DNA of 64,000 nt from Sordaria brevicollis (taxonomy: Eukaryota; Ascomycota; Sordariomycetes; Sordariales; Sordariaceae). The notes under the pieces were generated by a model. That model worked only from the letters and a program-made list of their open reading frames with translations. It was not told the origin of the DNA and did no database searches. The stretch is from assembly GCA_033439795.1 (NCBI GenBank), contig JAUTDP010000011.1, positions 1,426,001-1,490,000 of the forward strand, read 5' to 3'. The translations under genes were made by a program, and so were the position numbers. Shown one piece after another: positions 47,601-59,399 of the stretch (its first letter is position 1; each line of letters opens with the position of its first letter).

Positions 47601-50600
47601 GTCCGTATAAAATATATTAATTCTATTTTATTCGCTTCGAATTCTATATTTTTCTCCTTTATTTATTCGGAATAAATTTTTTATACCGTTTAAAATATTT
47701 TATAATTCTCTTTAATAATTTTTATTATAATAACGATATTAATATTATCGGTAAAACCGATTATAATTGTATTTTTAACCGTAATTAATTTATAATATAA
47801 TAAGGTAATAAAAAGGATAAAAAAAATTAAGGAGAAGGGGGAATTTTAAAGTATTTTAATTTTTATAACGTAGGGAGCGGATATTTCGTTATCGAAAAAG
47901 AGGGAACCTCTTCGTTTATTAACGAAATTCGTTACTTATTCGAAAATTTATTATAAGAATCGTATTTTTTATAAAGTATATAATAATTACCTATAATTAA
48001 TTTTATCGAATACGTTTTTAAAATTAAAGAGTATTAATAACGTAACGGCTCCGAATTTCTAAATTATATATATAATATTTATAACGATATAAATAATAAA
48101 TTCGGTCGAACGGTTTACTTAATTATTTATTTAACCCTTTAGTAAGAAATTAAATTCTTTTATAATTTAAATAAATCTTTTAACGACGAACGTTTCGAAG
48201 ATTTTCTTAACGTTATTTAATAATGAAATTAACCTTTATGCACCGGCTAACTTTTATTATACGGCGATTTTTCTTAATTTTTTAAAAATAATTACTTTCG
48301 CGTTTTTAAACCGCTATAAGAAATACCTAAAACGAAAATTCGTAATTATAAGAGCGGTTATAATTTTTTGGAATAATTCTTTATAAATTTTTAAAAATTT
48401 ATTTAAATATTAATCGATATTTAGTATTTTATTCGAAATTATCCGAAATAAAACCTTTTAAATATTTTCTTCGGTAATTAATTCGTTAATAAATAACGAA
48501 TTATTAATATTTAGAGGAAGGGTTTAATTAGGTAAATAATTTATAAGGATATTTACCTTTGGGAAGAAACGTTCGGCGAGAATATTTACCTTATTATTAT
48601 AATTTTCGATTTTTTTTACTCCTTTATATTATTTAAAAATTAGGAATTTAAGCGGGTTTATTAATAAATAATTTCGGGTATAAGTTTATTTTTCGAAGGT
48701 TTAAAATTTATTTAAATTCTTCGATACCTTTTCGACGCCTTTTTATTATATTATTTATTAAATTTTCGTATTAATCCTTCTTTTTTTTATTAATATTTTT
48801 ACGAATTTTACTTAATTTGAGGATATTTTTTCCTTATATTACTTTTATTATTTCCGCTTTATATTTTTCGTTATTATTTTATATTTTAGCGTTTATTATT
48901 TCGTTCTTCTTTTTCGACCTTTTTTCTAATATAAGACGAATTCTTCTATTATATTTATAAATTCTTTATCGAATTTATTAAATATAAATTCTAATTCCTT
49001 TTTCGTATTAATTTTCGTTAGGACCGAAATCCGTTATAATATTACCTTTTGTACTTTTTTTATATTTATTAAATTTTAATTATAATTTTCTTCTATTTCC
49101 GCTTTCTTAATTTTTTTTTTAATATAGACCTAAATTTCTTAAAAATAATAATCCGAACCGGTTTATTCGTACCGTTACGCCCTTTAATATTCGGTTTCGA
49201 TTTTTAATATTATTTATATATAATTAATTATTCTATTTTTCTCTTTCTATATTGCGTTATTTATATAAGTCAATTCCCTTCTAAAAGTAATAAATTATAT
49301 ATATTACCGTCGTATTTATATAAAGAATTTTTTAATTTTTAAATTAATCCTATTCTTTAAATCCTAATTGGGATAATAAAAATTGAAGTTTCCGACGGTT
49401 ACGATTTAATATTTTATTAAAGGCCTTTCTTCGAAGAATTCGAAGAGAGGAAACCTTTATTCGTATTTTAATATTCTATATATTTTAATAGGGGAATAAA
49501 TCGAATAAACGGTTAATAACTCTTTTAAATTTTTAAATATTATAAAAGCCTAATCTTTTTTAATATAGAAATTTAAATCTTTAAAATTCTATTTCTTATT
49601 TATATAAATAACCGCCTTCCCCTTTTTTAAATAATTTACTTTAATATATTTACCGCTTTGTAAATAATAAATATTTTCGTTTAAATTCCTATTTAGTTTT
49701 TAAATCGCTATAATATTATAAATCTCCTTTTATTCGAATAATAATTTCCTTTTTTCGTACGATTTCCTTATATTCTAATAGAGTATTTTTAATTAAATTA
49801 TTAATTATTTTATAAAAGAATATTTTTTAGCCTTACGGGCGGAATAGGAATAGGAGTTTTTTCTTTTTAAGTAATTAATTTAGCGGCGGCGATTAAATTG
49901 GTATTATTCCGAGTATTCGAGCCTTAAGAATTTGTAAACGCGTTTATTAAGCTTTTAGCCGTTAATTTCAATTTAATAAAGGGCCTGTTAATCCGTTTAC
50001 GGGTACGGCTTTTATTTCCGCTTTTAAATTCCTTTTTACGAATAATAATAATACGGACGATAGGGGGGGCGTTAAGGAAATCGATATCCTTATCGTCCTT
50101 TATTACCGCCGGTTTTAATATAATACTTTTTTTAGGGTCTTTCCGGTATATAAAAGAATATAACCTTTCGGCGTACTTTATAATAACCTTCGTAATAATT
50201 TTCTTAAAAATAGGGTATATTTTCTTTTTAAAAATATAATACCCGTATTTTCTATATAGAGCGTAGAAAATTAATAATTTATCTTCGTTAAATAGGTAAT
50301 TTACTTCTCTAAAATAATCCTTATTATATTTATCCTTATTATAACGTTTATAAACGTTAATATTATAATAGAATTTCTTTAAATATTTTACGCCCTAATA
50401 AATAAAATATTATTAAATATTAACCGAGGAGGTAAATAATTCGTAAATATATATACCGCTTTTTTAAAAGAGGAATTTTTTATAAAAAATTTCGGCTATT
50501 TTTATAATTATAATTTCTATTATAAAGAGTCCTTTATTTTCGTTAATTCTCTTTTTCTACGGGCGTATTTTAATAATAGAAGTAGTTAAGTTCGTTTATT

Positions 50601-51579
50601 ATATTTTATAAATAATATCTTCTATTTTTATATATTCGGCGATATTTATTTAAAGGAACCCTTTAATAATTAATATAATAATATTTAAAAATACGAACGC
50701 TTTTTCGCTAAAAACTTTTTTAACCCAAATTTAATATTATTAATATTATTCGTATATAGCGTTATTAAATATAATTTTATAATTTTTGGTTATAGGTAAT
50801 TTCGTAGCGGTTCGTATAATATTAGGGGTACCGGTCTTTAAATCGCGAAGTATTTTTTTAATTTAAATTTTAATTTCTTCGTTCGTCCGTTTTAAATATT
50901 AAATATCGATTATAATATTTCGAATAAGGAGGGTATAATCGTAATTAATAAAGAATATTTTCGGGGGGGGGGTAATAATTATAATATATTAAGGGATGGA
51001 TTTATTTTTAAGAAAAGCGTCCTTTATAATTCCGGCTTATATTTTTAGCGCCTTTTTAATATTCTTTTATAATTTTTATAGGATTATTTTCTTTAAATCG
51101 TCGAAATCTTTTTTAATAATAATTTAATCGTTATTAACTTTATTAGCTTCGGGGCGTATTATTCTATTTTTCTTCGTAAGGATTTTCGTATATTTATTAA
51201 ATAATTTATAAATTAAATTGCAATTTTCGAGCGAAATGGCGTTGTAATTCGAAAATTTATTTATTTTAGCGATAAATTTCTTTATAATTTCGTCGTCCTC
51301 CTACGGTTTTTCTAAAATCTTCGCGGCGCGTATTATATTAGGGTTATTATAAATTAAAAATCTTACGAACGGGTTGTAAACGCTATTTTCGAATTTATAA
51401 TTACCGTTATTAATTGCTATCGGTAATAACGATATATTGTCGTCGCTATAATTATCGCGGGATATCGTAAGGGACGTTAAAGACTTTCTTAAATCGATTC
51501 CCGTTATCGGTTTTCGTTTTGGAGCGCTCCTCGACTAGAAATCGGCGTTTCCGGTTCTAAAGCAGTTAATTATTAAAGT
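44601..51579 (-). mobile_element. LINE-A copy 5, full length (minus), inserted in copy 4
   Basis: 6,979 bp in antisense inside the reverse transcriptase region of copy 4. The duplicated target AAACCGCTATATA flanks it at 44,588-44,600 and 51,580-51,592. Its 5' end (CTGCTTTAGAACCGG on the minus strand) is near 51,565 and its 3' end (GAATCTTACTT) is at 44,601. Endonuclease, reverse transcriptase (FTDN block near 47,735-47,760) and 3' region match copy 4 in reverse, so the two form a large imperfect inverted repeat. A 10-base G tract (C on the coding strand) is at 50,963-50,972. Confidence 0.92.
45095..46290 (+). pseudogene. Antisense ORF in the LINE-A 3' region (in copy 5)
   Basis: Opposite to the LINE, one frame of about 400 codons has stops only at Gln/Trp-type positions. 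It reads KRAKAFRKIIETSDEDKGEN, then NNEFYDYFIRFRIVIKEFTS, then a Ser/Gly/Asn-rich linker with SNLLRSGSGG. The linker style and charged helices recall Gag-like proteins, but I cannot name it. Caution: a sense-strand frame here is also open if stops are ignored. Confidence 0.4.
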
Positions 51580-51592
51580 AAACCGCTATATA

Positions 51593-53500
51593 ATAAAAAT
51601 TAACCGGCGTATAAAGGCTAATTTTATTATTAAATAATATTAGGAAAATCCTTAAAGTATTCGTCGTTAAGAAATTTACCCAAATTGCGGAAGAGTTTAA
51701 TTTCCTATTAAAGGGTTAAATAAACAATCGGGTAAACCGTTCGACCGAATTTACTATCCGTATTATTATAAATATTATATATACGGCTTAAAAATTCAGA
51801 ACTATTACGTCGCTAATATTCTTTAATTTTAAAGGCGTATTTAATAAAATTAATTATAAATAATTATTATATATTTTATAGGAAATATAATTCCTACAAT
51901 AAATTTTCGAATAGGTAACGAATTTTATTAATAGACGAAAAGGTTCCTTCTTTTTCGACGACGAAATATCTACTCCTTATATTATAAAAATTAAAATACC
52001 TTAAAGCTCCCCCCTCTCTTTAATTCTTTTTATTTTCTTTATTACTTTATTATATTGTAAATTAATTATAATTAAAAATATAATTACTATCGGCTTCGCC
52101 GATAATATTAATATCGTTACTATAACGAAGATTATTAAAAAGAATTATAAAATATTTTAAATAATATAAGAAATTTACTCCGAATAAGTAAAGGAGAGAA
52201 GTATAGAATTCGAAACGAATAAAATAGAGTTAATATATTTTACGCGGACGAAAGTATTAAAAACGGAAATTCTTTAATTCGGGGATATTATATTTTAACC
52301 GACGGAATTAATAAGATTCCTAAACGTTTAATTAGATTATAAATTTAATTATTGAATTTATATAGAAGTTATTAAAAAAATAATAAAAATTTAAATAAAT
52401 ATATTAATCCGGTTAATTATAAAAATTTAAAGTTATTCCTTCGTTCGTACGAAAGAAATTTATACTAAATATATTCGAAGCGTAATTATATATAAAGCTT
52501 AAATTTTCTATTAATTAATAAAAATATATAATAAACCCCGAAGGATAATAATCGGATTAATTAAATATTAAATTAAATATTTAAAAATTGTCGCCGGGGC
52601 GTATAAAATTATATTAATACGGAACCTTAAAATAGAAACTTTTTATTTACTATTCGACTTTTATTTTAATAAATAGGTAAAGGTTTTCGAAAAAAAATTC
52701 GCTTATATAAATTAAATTAAATTCGTTTAAGGAATAATAATTTAAATAGCTAATTATATTTAAATAAAACGAATAAGAAGTTAATTACCCGCTAATAAGC
52801 CGGAAAGCGGTATTATTAAAATTAAATAAACGGAGGAATAAATATTAACGGAGAACCTTATAACGATTATAACGGGACCGCCCCCGGCAACGGGCGTACC
52901 CGCTTAACCGTTATAACTATTAGAACCTTTAACCTTCGATCGAAAAATATAATTAAAAGATATTACGAAAAGAAAGTAGATATTACGTTATAATTATTAA
53001 TTAATAGTAGCGGTAATTAAATTAAATCGGCGGTATAAATTTATAATTATTAATTTTAACCCGAAATTTAATAATGCTGCGATAAAACGGTATATAATCG
53101 GTTAAAAAACGAAGAAGCGGAAGAAAACCTAACCTTCGGAGGATAATAAAAATTATTATTTATTAACGAAAGCGAAAAATTCCTTTTTTATTTAAATAAG
53201 AACGGAAGTAATTAATTTTAAGGCCTTCCTTTTTTAAAAGAGAATCCCCGATATTAATACTTTTATTTATTCGTATAAATTGAGATGGGAAATATTCTAT
53301 TATATTATATTTAAATATTTCCGGATAATAAATATATAATTCGTAATAATTAATTAGCTATAAACGTAGGAATAATTCCAAATTTATTTAAACGATAAAA
53401 TTAAAGCCGAAAGAATTTTATTATAAATACTTCGGTTAAAATAATTAAATAAATACCGTTTAGTAATCGAATTAAAAAAGGAGTGGCGAAATAAATTCGC
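51593..53500 (+). pseudogene. LINE-A copy 4 reverse transcriptase, C-terminal piece
   Basis: The frame resumes with RLILLLNNIRKILKVF (the 'YRPISLLN' block), then FADNINIV at 52,095, where the second catalytic Asp has become Asn, then a C-terminal part ending near 53,500 with NSFFI and IRTEVINFKAFLF, typical of the end of LINE ORF2 proteins. Inactive. Confidence 0.8.
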
Positions 53501-53699
53501 TCGCTATTTTTAATTTTCTTTTTTTCCTTTTCTTTTACTTTTATTTATTAATACGCTAGAACGAAAACGGGAGGAGGATTTCTATTTAATTAAAAGTTTA
53601 TCGGACTATAAAAATAACGACTTATTTAATTATTACTTCTTCTTATAATTAATTAAAGCCTTTAATATTTTATTATTATTAACGAATAAACGGTTTTAT

Positions 53700-54990
53700 T
53701 CGTCGAATTAACGAATATATTAACGTATAATATTAATTACGAATTAACGCTAATCGAACTAATTATTATTAATAGGAATAGAATTGGTAAAACGAATAAC
53801 CGGCGAATTAATCTCTATTAAAGAATTATTATAAGAAGGTATATAAATACCGCTATTATTTTAGGGAATTCTACCGCTACCGTTATAAAGTAAATTACTA
53901 TTATTATTACGGAATAAATTATTACTACTATTATAAGGGATATTACCCAACGGAATATAACTGCTAATTAAACTATTTTTATTAAAAAGGAGGAATTCGT
54001 AATAATTTTTTTAAAAATAATTATTAACCGACTACTTTTTATAACGAATAAATTACTTTAGGGTGCCGGTAAAATTATTATTAATAAAGCAAAAGCGAAT
54101 TACGCTAATAAATTCCTTAATAATAATACGGAAACGGATAAAATAATCGTAGAATTTATTACTAGTCGGGTTTTTAATGATAACCTTCTTTTAGAAAATA
54201 TTATAGAAATTATAAAAGCCGCGAAGTATATCAATTATATAATACGAAACCGCTAAAATATATTAAATAATTTAATTAAATTTATTTAAGAATAAATTAG
54301 AATAAAAGACGTTAATAATATAGAAAATAATAATTTAAAGTAAGATTCTTATTCCCTAGCTAAATCTATAGCGCCAATATGGCATGGGGTCCATCTCCGA
54401 TTCCCCGTAGGATGAAACCGTAGGCGTTAAGCGCCCCGGACAAAAACCCCGGCTACATTTCTCGGCGCGGACCTATCCGCGCCGCTTCTTCGGCGTTCCA
54501 CGATCGCGGTGCACACCCACAAAATAATAATTTATTCGGGTAATTAGGGATATAATAGGTCAATTTAACGACGGCCTTTATATAAATATTATAACCCGGG
54601 ATAATTAAAAAGGCGAAAAGGGCTTTAATTAATTAAAAGATATAAACGAAATACAAAAGAGTACGGATATAATTTTAGAGAAATTAACGTAAAGATAGAA
54701 TATAACGGAGGGAAAATTTACCCTTTTTCTAATATATAGAAGAATTTATTATTAATAAAGCGTTTAATAATATATTTAAAATTAATTTTAATATCGGTAT
54801 TAACCGTATTAAATATAAGGGTTAGCGAAAAAGGGCGAAAGGGTAATAAATTCTCGCCTTCATCCTTATTAAAAATTTCTATTATTTTATAGAGCGCTTT
54901 AGCGCGTTTTTAATAGGGAATAATTATTTCGAATCGATTATTATTATTATTAAAGGAAAGAAAAATTTAAAAAAACCCAAAGGATAAAAG
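53700..54990 (-). pseudogene. Antisense ORF in the LINE-A 3' region (in copy 4)
   Basis: The same frame as at 45,095-46,290, here on the minus strand and interrupted by the short LINE tail at 54,338-54,520. Its presence in both full copies shows it is a constant part of the family. Confidence 0.4.
54338..54520 (-). mobile_element. Short 5'-truncated LINE-A tail (copy 6), not RIP-changed
   Basis: 183 bp matching the LINE-A 3' end, with the 14-bp target duplication AAAATAATAATTTA at 54,324-54,337 and 54,521-54,534. It keeps GC-rich runs such as GGCGCGGACC, so it shows what the LINE-A 3' end looked like before RIP. It sits inside copy 4. Confidence 0.92.
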
Positions 54991-55689
54991 GTTTTTATAT
55001 TTAAAGGAGAGAAATCCTTACGCTAATATAAATTATAATAAAGACGTAATTATTATAAGGGGAAGAAAAAAATAAAAGGAATAAAGGAAAATTTAATAAT
55101 TAAAAAATTTAATAATAATTAAAGAAATAAACGGGCGGAGGAATAGAAAATAAAAAGTAGTAGTAAATAAGGGGACGGGACGGCGGATTAAGAAGGCGGA
55201 GCGGTTTAATATTTTTACGCAACGGTAAATAGAAGGGATAAAACGGATATTAATCGCATTAGCGGTGGGTATATATTGCGATCGTAAAACGCTAAAGAAG
55301 CGGCGCGGATAGGTCCGCGCCGGGAATTATAGCCGGGGTTTTTATCCGGGGCGCTTAACGCTTACGGTTTTATCCTACGGAGAATCGGAGATGGACCCTA
55401 TGCTATATTGGCGTTATAAATTTAATTAGGGAATAAGAATCTTACTTATTTAAAAGTAGGTAAAAAATTATCTTTAATTATATATACCTAATAAATATAA
55501 ATACTTCGTATTAAAATATTCTAATACCGACGTAAAATACTTACCCCCTACGAATCTTCTTTACAACCTCCTTTATAAAATTATAAGAGGAATAAACGAT
55601 TTAAATAATAATAATAGCGATAGAAATAATAACGAAGGCAACGATTTTAATCGAAATTTAAATTATAACTATAATAATAAGAGTTGATT

Positions 55690-55917
55690 TCTATCGGGGA
55701 GTTACTACGGGAAGGCATACAAATACCGCTACCACTCTAGGGAATTCTACCGTTGCCGTTGCGAAGTAAACCACCGCTGCCACTACGGGGTAAATTACTA
55801 TTACTATTGTGGGGGATGCTACCCGAAGGAATACGACTACCGACTAAACTATCCTTATTAGAAAGGAGGAGTTCGTAATAGCTTTTTTAGAGGTAATCGT
55901 TAACCGATTACTTCTTA
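55690..55917 (-). repeat. Segment related to the LINE-A antisense ORF
   Basis: About 230 bp align with 53,812-54,045 and, in reverse, with 45,790-46,030; most differences are transitions. On the minus strand it encodes a cleaner version of the Ser/Gly/Asn-rich linker (SNSNLPRSGSGG). It is much less mutated than the LINE copies. Confidence 0.65.
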
Positions 55918-56340
55918 GCTACCGGGTTATAGGAAAGCTTTTTCTATAGAACTAGCGTTAAAATACGGTTAGTACATTTTAATCGTCAATTAACCGTTAG
56001 GATTTCCTAACCGTTGTTCCGCGCCCTTAACCGTTGGGAGATATTAACTGTTAGGAGTCTTGTAGCGCTAAGTATCTTAGATTGGGGTGTAGTTATTCAA
56101 AGGCAGTTACAAAGATAGCGGTCCTTCTATATTACGGTCGTAAGTTAGGGTATTTATATACGAGAGTGGGTCGCCTTGGTACGGTCGCGGCTAAAAGTAG
56201 AAGGTACGTCGGCGCTCTTGTTTAATGATATGCGAATATCGCTATTATCGTTATCGCTATCGTTAAAACCCTATATTGTCGCGTAGTATAGTAGTGCAAT
56301 AGTATAGTGACCTTTATATTTAGGGGTAATTGAATGCAGT

Positions 56341-56389
56341 ATAATAATAATAATAATAATAATAATTATAATAATAATAATAATAATGT
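56341..56389 (+). repeat. (TAA)n microsatellite
   Basis: A run of TAA units with one interruption. Confidence 0.9.
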
Positions 56390-56789
56390 ATAACGAATAG
56401 TAGAAGAAGTTAAATAATATAGTAAAAAGATATTGAATACGACGATTATTTATTTACGAACTATTTTCTATATATTTTTAGTAGCGATATTAAATGCGAT
56501 GTATTTGAATATTGTAATAATAAATACGATATTAAATACGATATTGACTACGATATTATTTATAATATTATTACTAATCGGATACGGGTATTATATAAAA
56601 TTCGAAGAAGAATTAAAAGATTCAAAGGTATAGGGAGTTTATACGCTCATCGAGGGTGGCTGATTATAGTATTAGTATTGAGGCCGCGGTAGTAGGCTTG
56701 CGGTTACGCTTGGGAATATAGGGGGTAATATTATTAAAAATAAATTAAAATATGCGTTAATTATAACGACTTTTATAACGTTAACGAGG

Positions 56790-59050
56790 ATTAATTAATT
56801 CGTTATCTAAACTCTCCTCTTCCTCCTCGGAACGACGATTATTAATACTACTAATACCGCTAATAGGGCGCTAACGTTGGTATTTAAATGAAAACCACTA
56901 GGTAGGTATATATTACTCTTAATAATTGTTTTTAATTCGAATATCGCCTTTATTATTATAGTTATTAAAATTATTATAATTATCGCGGTTATTACGGTCG
57001 CTCCTATTATAATAATTACGGTTATAATTACGATTACCTCTATTATTACCGTTGCCCCTATTTTAATAGTTACGGTTATATATATTGCGGCCATTTCTAT
57101 TATTACGTTCGTTACGGTCGCCCCTATCGTAGTAATTACGGCTATAGTCACGATTACCTTTATTATTACCGTCGCCCTTATTATAATAATTACGGTTATA
57201 ATTATTACGATTACTTCTATTACGGTTATTATTATAGTTACCGCTAAGGGTCTTAGGTTGGTTATATCCTTCTTCGATTAGTAATAGGCGGCGCCATTTA
57301 TTAGTATACGGGTAATTGGCTATACGTTTAATAAGAGGCGGAGGGGGCGCTTTTATAATAACGCTCTTATTAAAGCGGTTTAATTTAAGTATATTAGTTA
57401 GCTTATTTTATTTCGATACGAATTCTAGGGGTATTTATACAAATTATTAGCGGTCGATATCTTTATACCTTAATTCGAAAGGGAGCGTTGCGAATTTCTT
57501 ACGTAGGTGCCTACGAACTTTATTATTAATTTCTTTATCGTTTTTAGGGCGACCTTTATTGAGTAAACGCTTAAATTTAATAAAATTTAATATAAGAAGT
57601 CCTATATCCTAGAGCTTAATTTTAATATAATAAAATAGTAGGCTATTTCTATTACCGAATGTCTCTTCGTAATTAATATATTTAGTAATATATATATAGA
57701 TTTGGTTGAATATATATTTATTAATCCAATTCTCAATTAGGTCTTTATATTATTATTTATATTCCGGGTTATTATTAATATTATAGTTTAATAAATATAG
57801 ATTATTAAAAATAATATCTTCGAAGAAGGATTATAATATATAGTTGAGAAAGTTCGATTTTTCGGTACGATAGGTAGCTAAAATATATTCCCTTAAATTC
57901 TTAAAACGACGTAAATGGGTGTTAATACCGTATATTGTATTCTTAATAATAGTATTAGAAAACTAATTATAATAGTATAAAAATAATATTTAGCGAAGCT
58001 CTTTATTCAATTCGTTAAAAACGATCGCGTTATTATAAAGAATTTTAATACCCCTAGTCCTTTCGATTATATTATCCTTATTAATCGGACTTTCGTATTC
58101 GTTATTTACGGCCTCGAAATTTAATTTAGTAAGGACGCCTTCTTTGTAGAGCTTTTATAAATTAATACGGGTAGGCTTATAGAAGAATTCTATAAAGGAT
58201 TCTTCTAATAGTCGATTATTATCCCTTTTGCTACTACTTTTTTTGCGTTTTCTACTACTCGAATTGGGGGTGGTATTAGGGTTGGTACTTAGGGATATAT
58301 TAGAAGTATTAATATTAGAGGTATTAATATTAGAGCCTTTACTATTACAATTACTTCTGTTTCTACCGATAGGTATAATATTTTAAAAAATACTAGAGCC
58401 GTTAATAATATTAAATTTAGAAGTACGAAATATACCGATATCTTTAAAATTCTTTTCGTTATTGTTAAACGGATTGAAATCTTCCTCTATCTATTATTAG
58501 AAATTATTTTCGAAATTAAAATTAAAGTAGACTTTAGATTTATTATTATAATTAAGGGTATTCGATATATTTGAATTGAAAGGCGGAACGGGAAATTTAA
58601 TCTCTTATACCTTTACTTTTTTTTTAACGATTTATACTTTACGTACCTCTTTTATTTTACGAATTTGCTTTATTTTGTATGCTTTTTCGGCTTTACGAAT
58701 TTATTCGGCTTTACGTACTTTATTGGCTTTACGTACCTCGCTAATTTTGCGTACTTCTTTTATTTTGCGGATTTCTTCTACTTTATATATATCCTCTATT
58801 TTACGACGCTTTTATTTTTAAATTTTACAACGCTCTTTTATTTTACGACGTTCGTCTTTTTAAGCTTTACGTATTTAGTTTTACCTACGTAATTAATTTA
58901 CTTTATATACTTCTTCGGCCTTACGTACTTATTTTACTTTACGGACCTCCTTAGTTTTATTTACCTTTTATTATTTATTGGTTAATATAATAAAATCGCT
59001 TTTATCGGTAAAATTTCCTCTTCGAAGAAAATGTTTAATATTTTATATAT
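56790..59050 (-). pseudogene. Gag-like protein with coiled coil and Arg/Asn/Gly-rich tail (RIP)
   Basis: A minus-strand frame of about 750 codons has stops almost only at Gln/Trp positions. The N-terminus (58,970-58,590) is a run of five- to six-residue units such as EVRKA/KVRKAE, a likely long coiled coil. A Ser/Asn linker follows, then a globular region (LLEESFIEFFYKPTRI, NTHLRRFKNLREYILA, ELRYKDIDRW). The tail is Arg/Asn/Gly/Tyr/Asp-rich repeats (NRNYYNRGDR), like RNA-binding low-complexity tails. I infer a Gag-type protein of the block interrupted by LINE-A copy 4. No CCHC knuckle, protease or reverse transcriptase is visible next to it. Confidence 0.5.
56985..57245 (-). repeat. Tandem repeat of about 57-60 bp in the Gag-like frame
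   Basis: About four imperfect units, each containing AATTACGGTTATAATTACGA-like sequence, encode the Arg/Asn/Gly repeats on the minus strand. Confidence 0.65.
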
Positions 59051-59098
59051 TATTATTATTAGGTTGAGGAGTAATAATATTAGGCTTAGTAAATTAAT

Positions 59099-59358
59099 TG
59101 TCACAGGATTATACCTGTGCCATACCCGGTATACGCACTAACTACCTATATAAATGCCTAAATCCCTAGCGACCATTCCCGATTATAATACGTATACTAT
59201 AACTCGATATAGTCCAAATTTGGTTACCTATAATCACGTACAGTATTATATAAATATATACGGATTAAGGTATAGGCTCGCGCCTATATATCCAATCCTC
59301 CGTATATACTTTTCCCTTCCTTTCCTTTATATAATAATATATATCTTATTATATACTT
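59099..59358 (+). repeat. 5' LTR of gypsy 5
   Basis: It begins TGTCACAGGATTATACCTGT with its first about 50 bases near normal composition. The end is placed just before a candidate primer-binding site and is approximate, since the 3' LTR is not visible. Confidence 0.6.
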
Positions 59359-59360
59359 AA

Positions 59361-59373
59361 TAGTATTAACGCT
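59361..59373 (+). other. Candidate primer-binding site of gypsy 5
   Basis: TAGTATTAACGCT can derive by C-to-T and G-to-A changes from a TGGTATCARCGC-type site, which would pair with an initiator-Met-like tRNA end. Plausible, not proven. Confidence 0.35.
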
Positions 59374-59399
59374 ATCTTTTAATAATTTATTATACCTTC

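Larger units (their letters stand above)
41279..55447 (+). mobile_element. LINE-A copy 4, full length (plus), split by copy 5
   Basis: A full approximately 7-kb LINE in two pieces (41,279-44,600 and 51,593-55,447). The target duplication ATTTAAAAGTAGGTA is at 41,264-41,278 and 55,448-55,462. Order: 5' leader, C8 tract (41,884-41,891), ORF1 with zinc-knuckle remnants (about 42,500-42,680), AP-type endonuclease (GDFN at 43,466-43,477), reverse transcriptase (from about 44,370, across the insert, FADN at 52,095-52,106), a C-terminal Cys/His-type region (about 53,100-53,450) and a long 3' region. The layout suggests the Tad1 clade (inference). All frames are broken by RIP. Confidence 0.9.
55448..56790. 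mobile_element. Older retroelement-like block, right part
   Basis: Continuation of the 38,837-41,278 block after LINE-A copy 4. The part 55,690-56,330 has closer to normal composition than its surroundings. No terminal repeat could be fixed here. Confidence 0.4.

Noticed and set aside
54338..54520. Independent SINE family
   Set aside because: The 183 bp match the 3' end of the full-length LINE and end at its terminus, so a 5'-truncated LINE insertion explains it; no convincing A and B boxes of a tRNA-type promoter were seen.
44601..55447. A separate palindromic element of about 3.8-kb arms
   Set aside because: The arms are the 3' halves of two LINE-A copies in opposite orientation; target duplications show one inserted into the other.
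56807..57151. 114-codon minus-strand Ile/Thr-rich frame
   Set aside because: Another frame of the tandem repeat; the Arg/Asn/Gly frame of the same strand joins a far longer protein-like reading.
58576..58892. Plus-strand frames with repeated Leu/Phe/Thr pattern
   Set aside because: They are the reverse of the EVRKA coiled-coil repeats on the minus strand.
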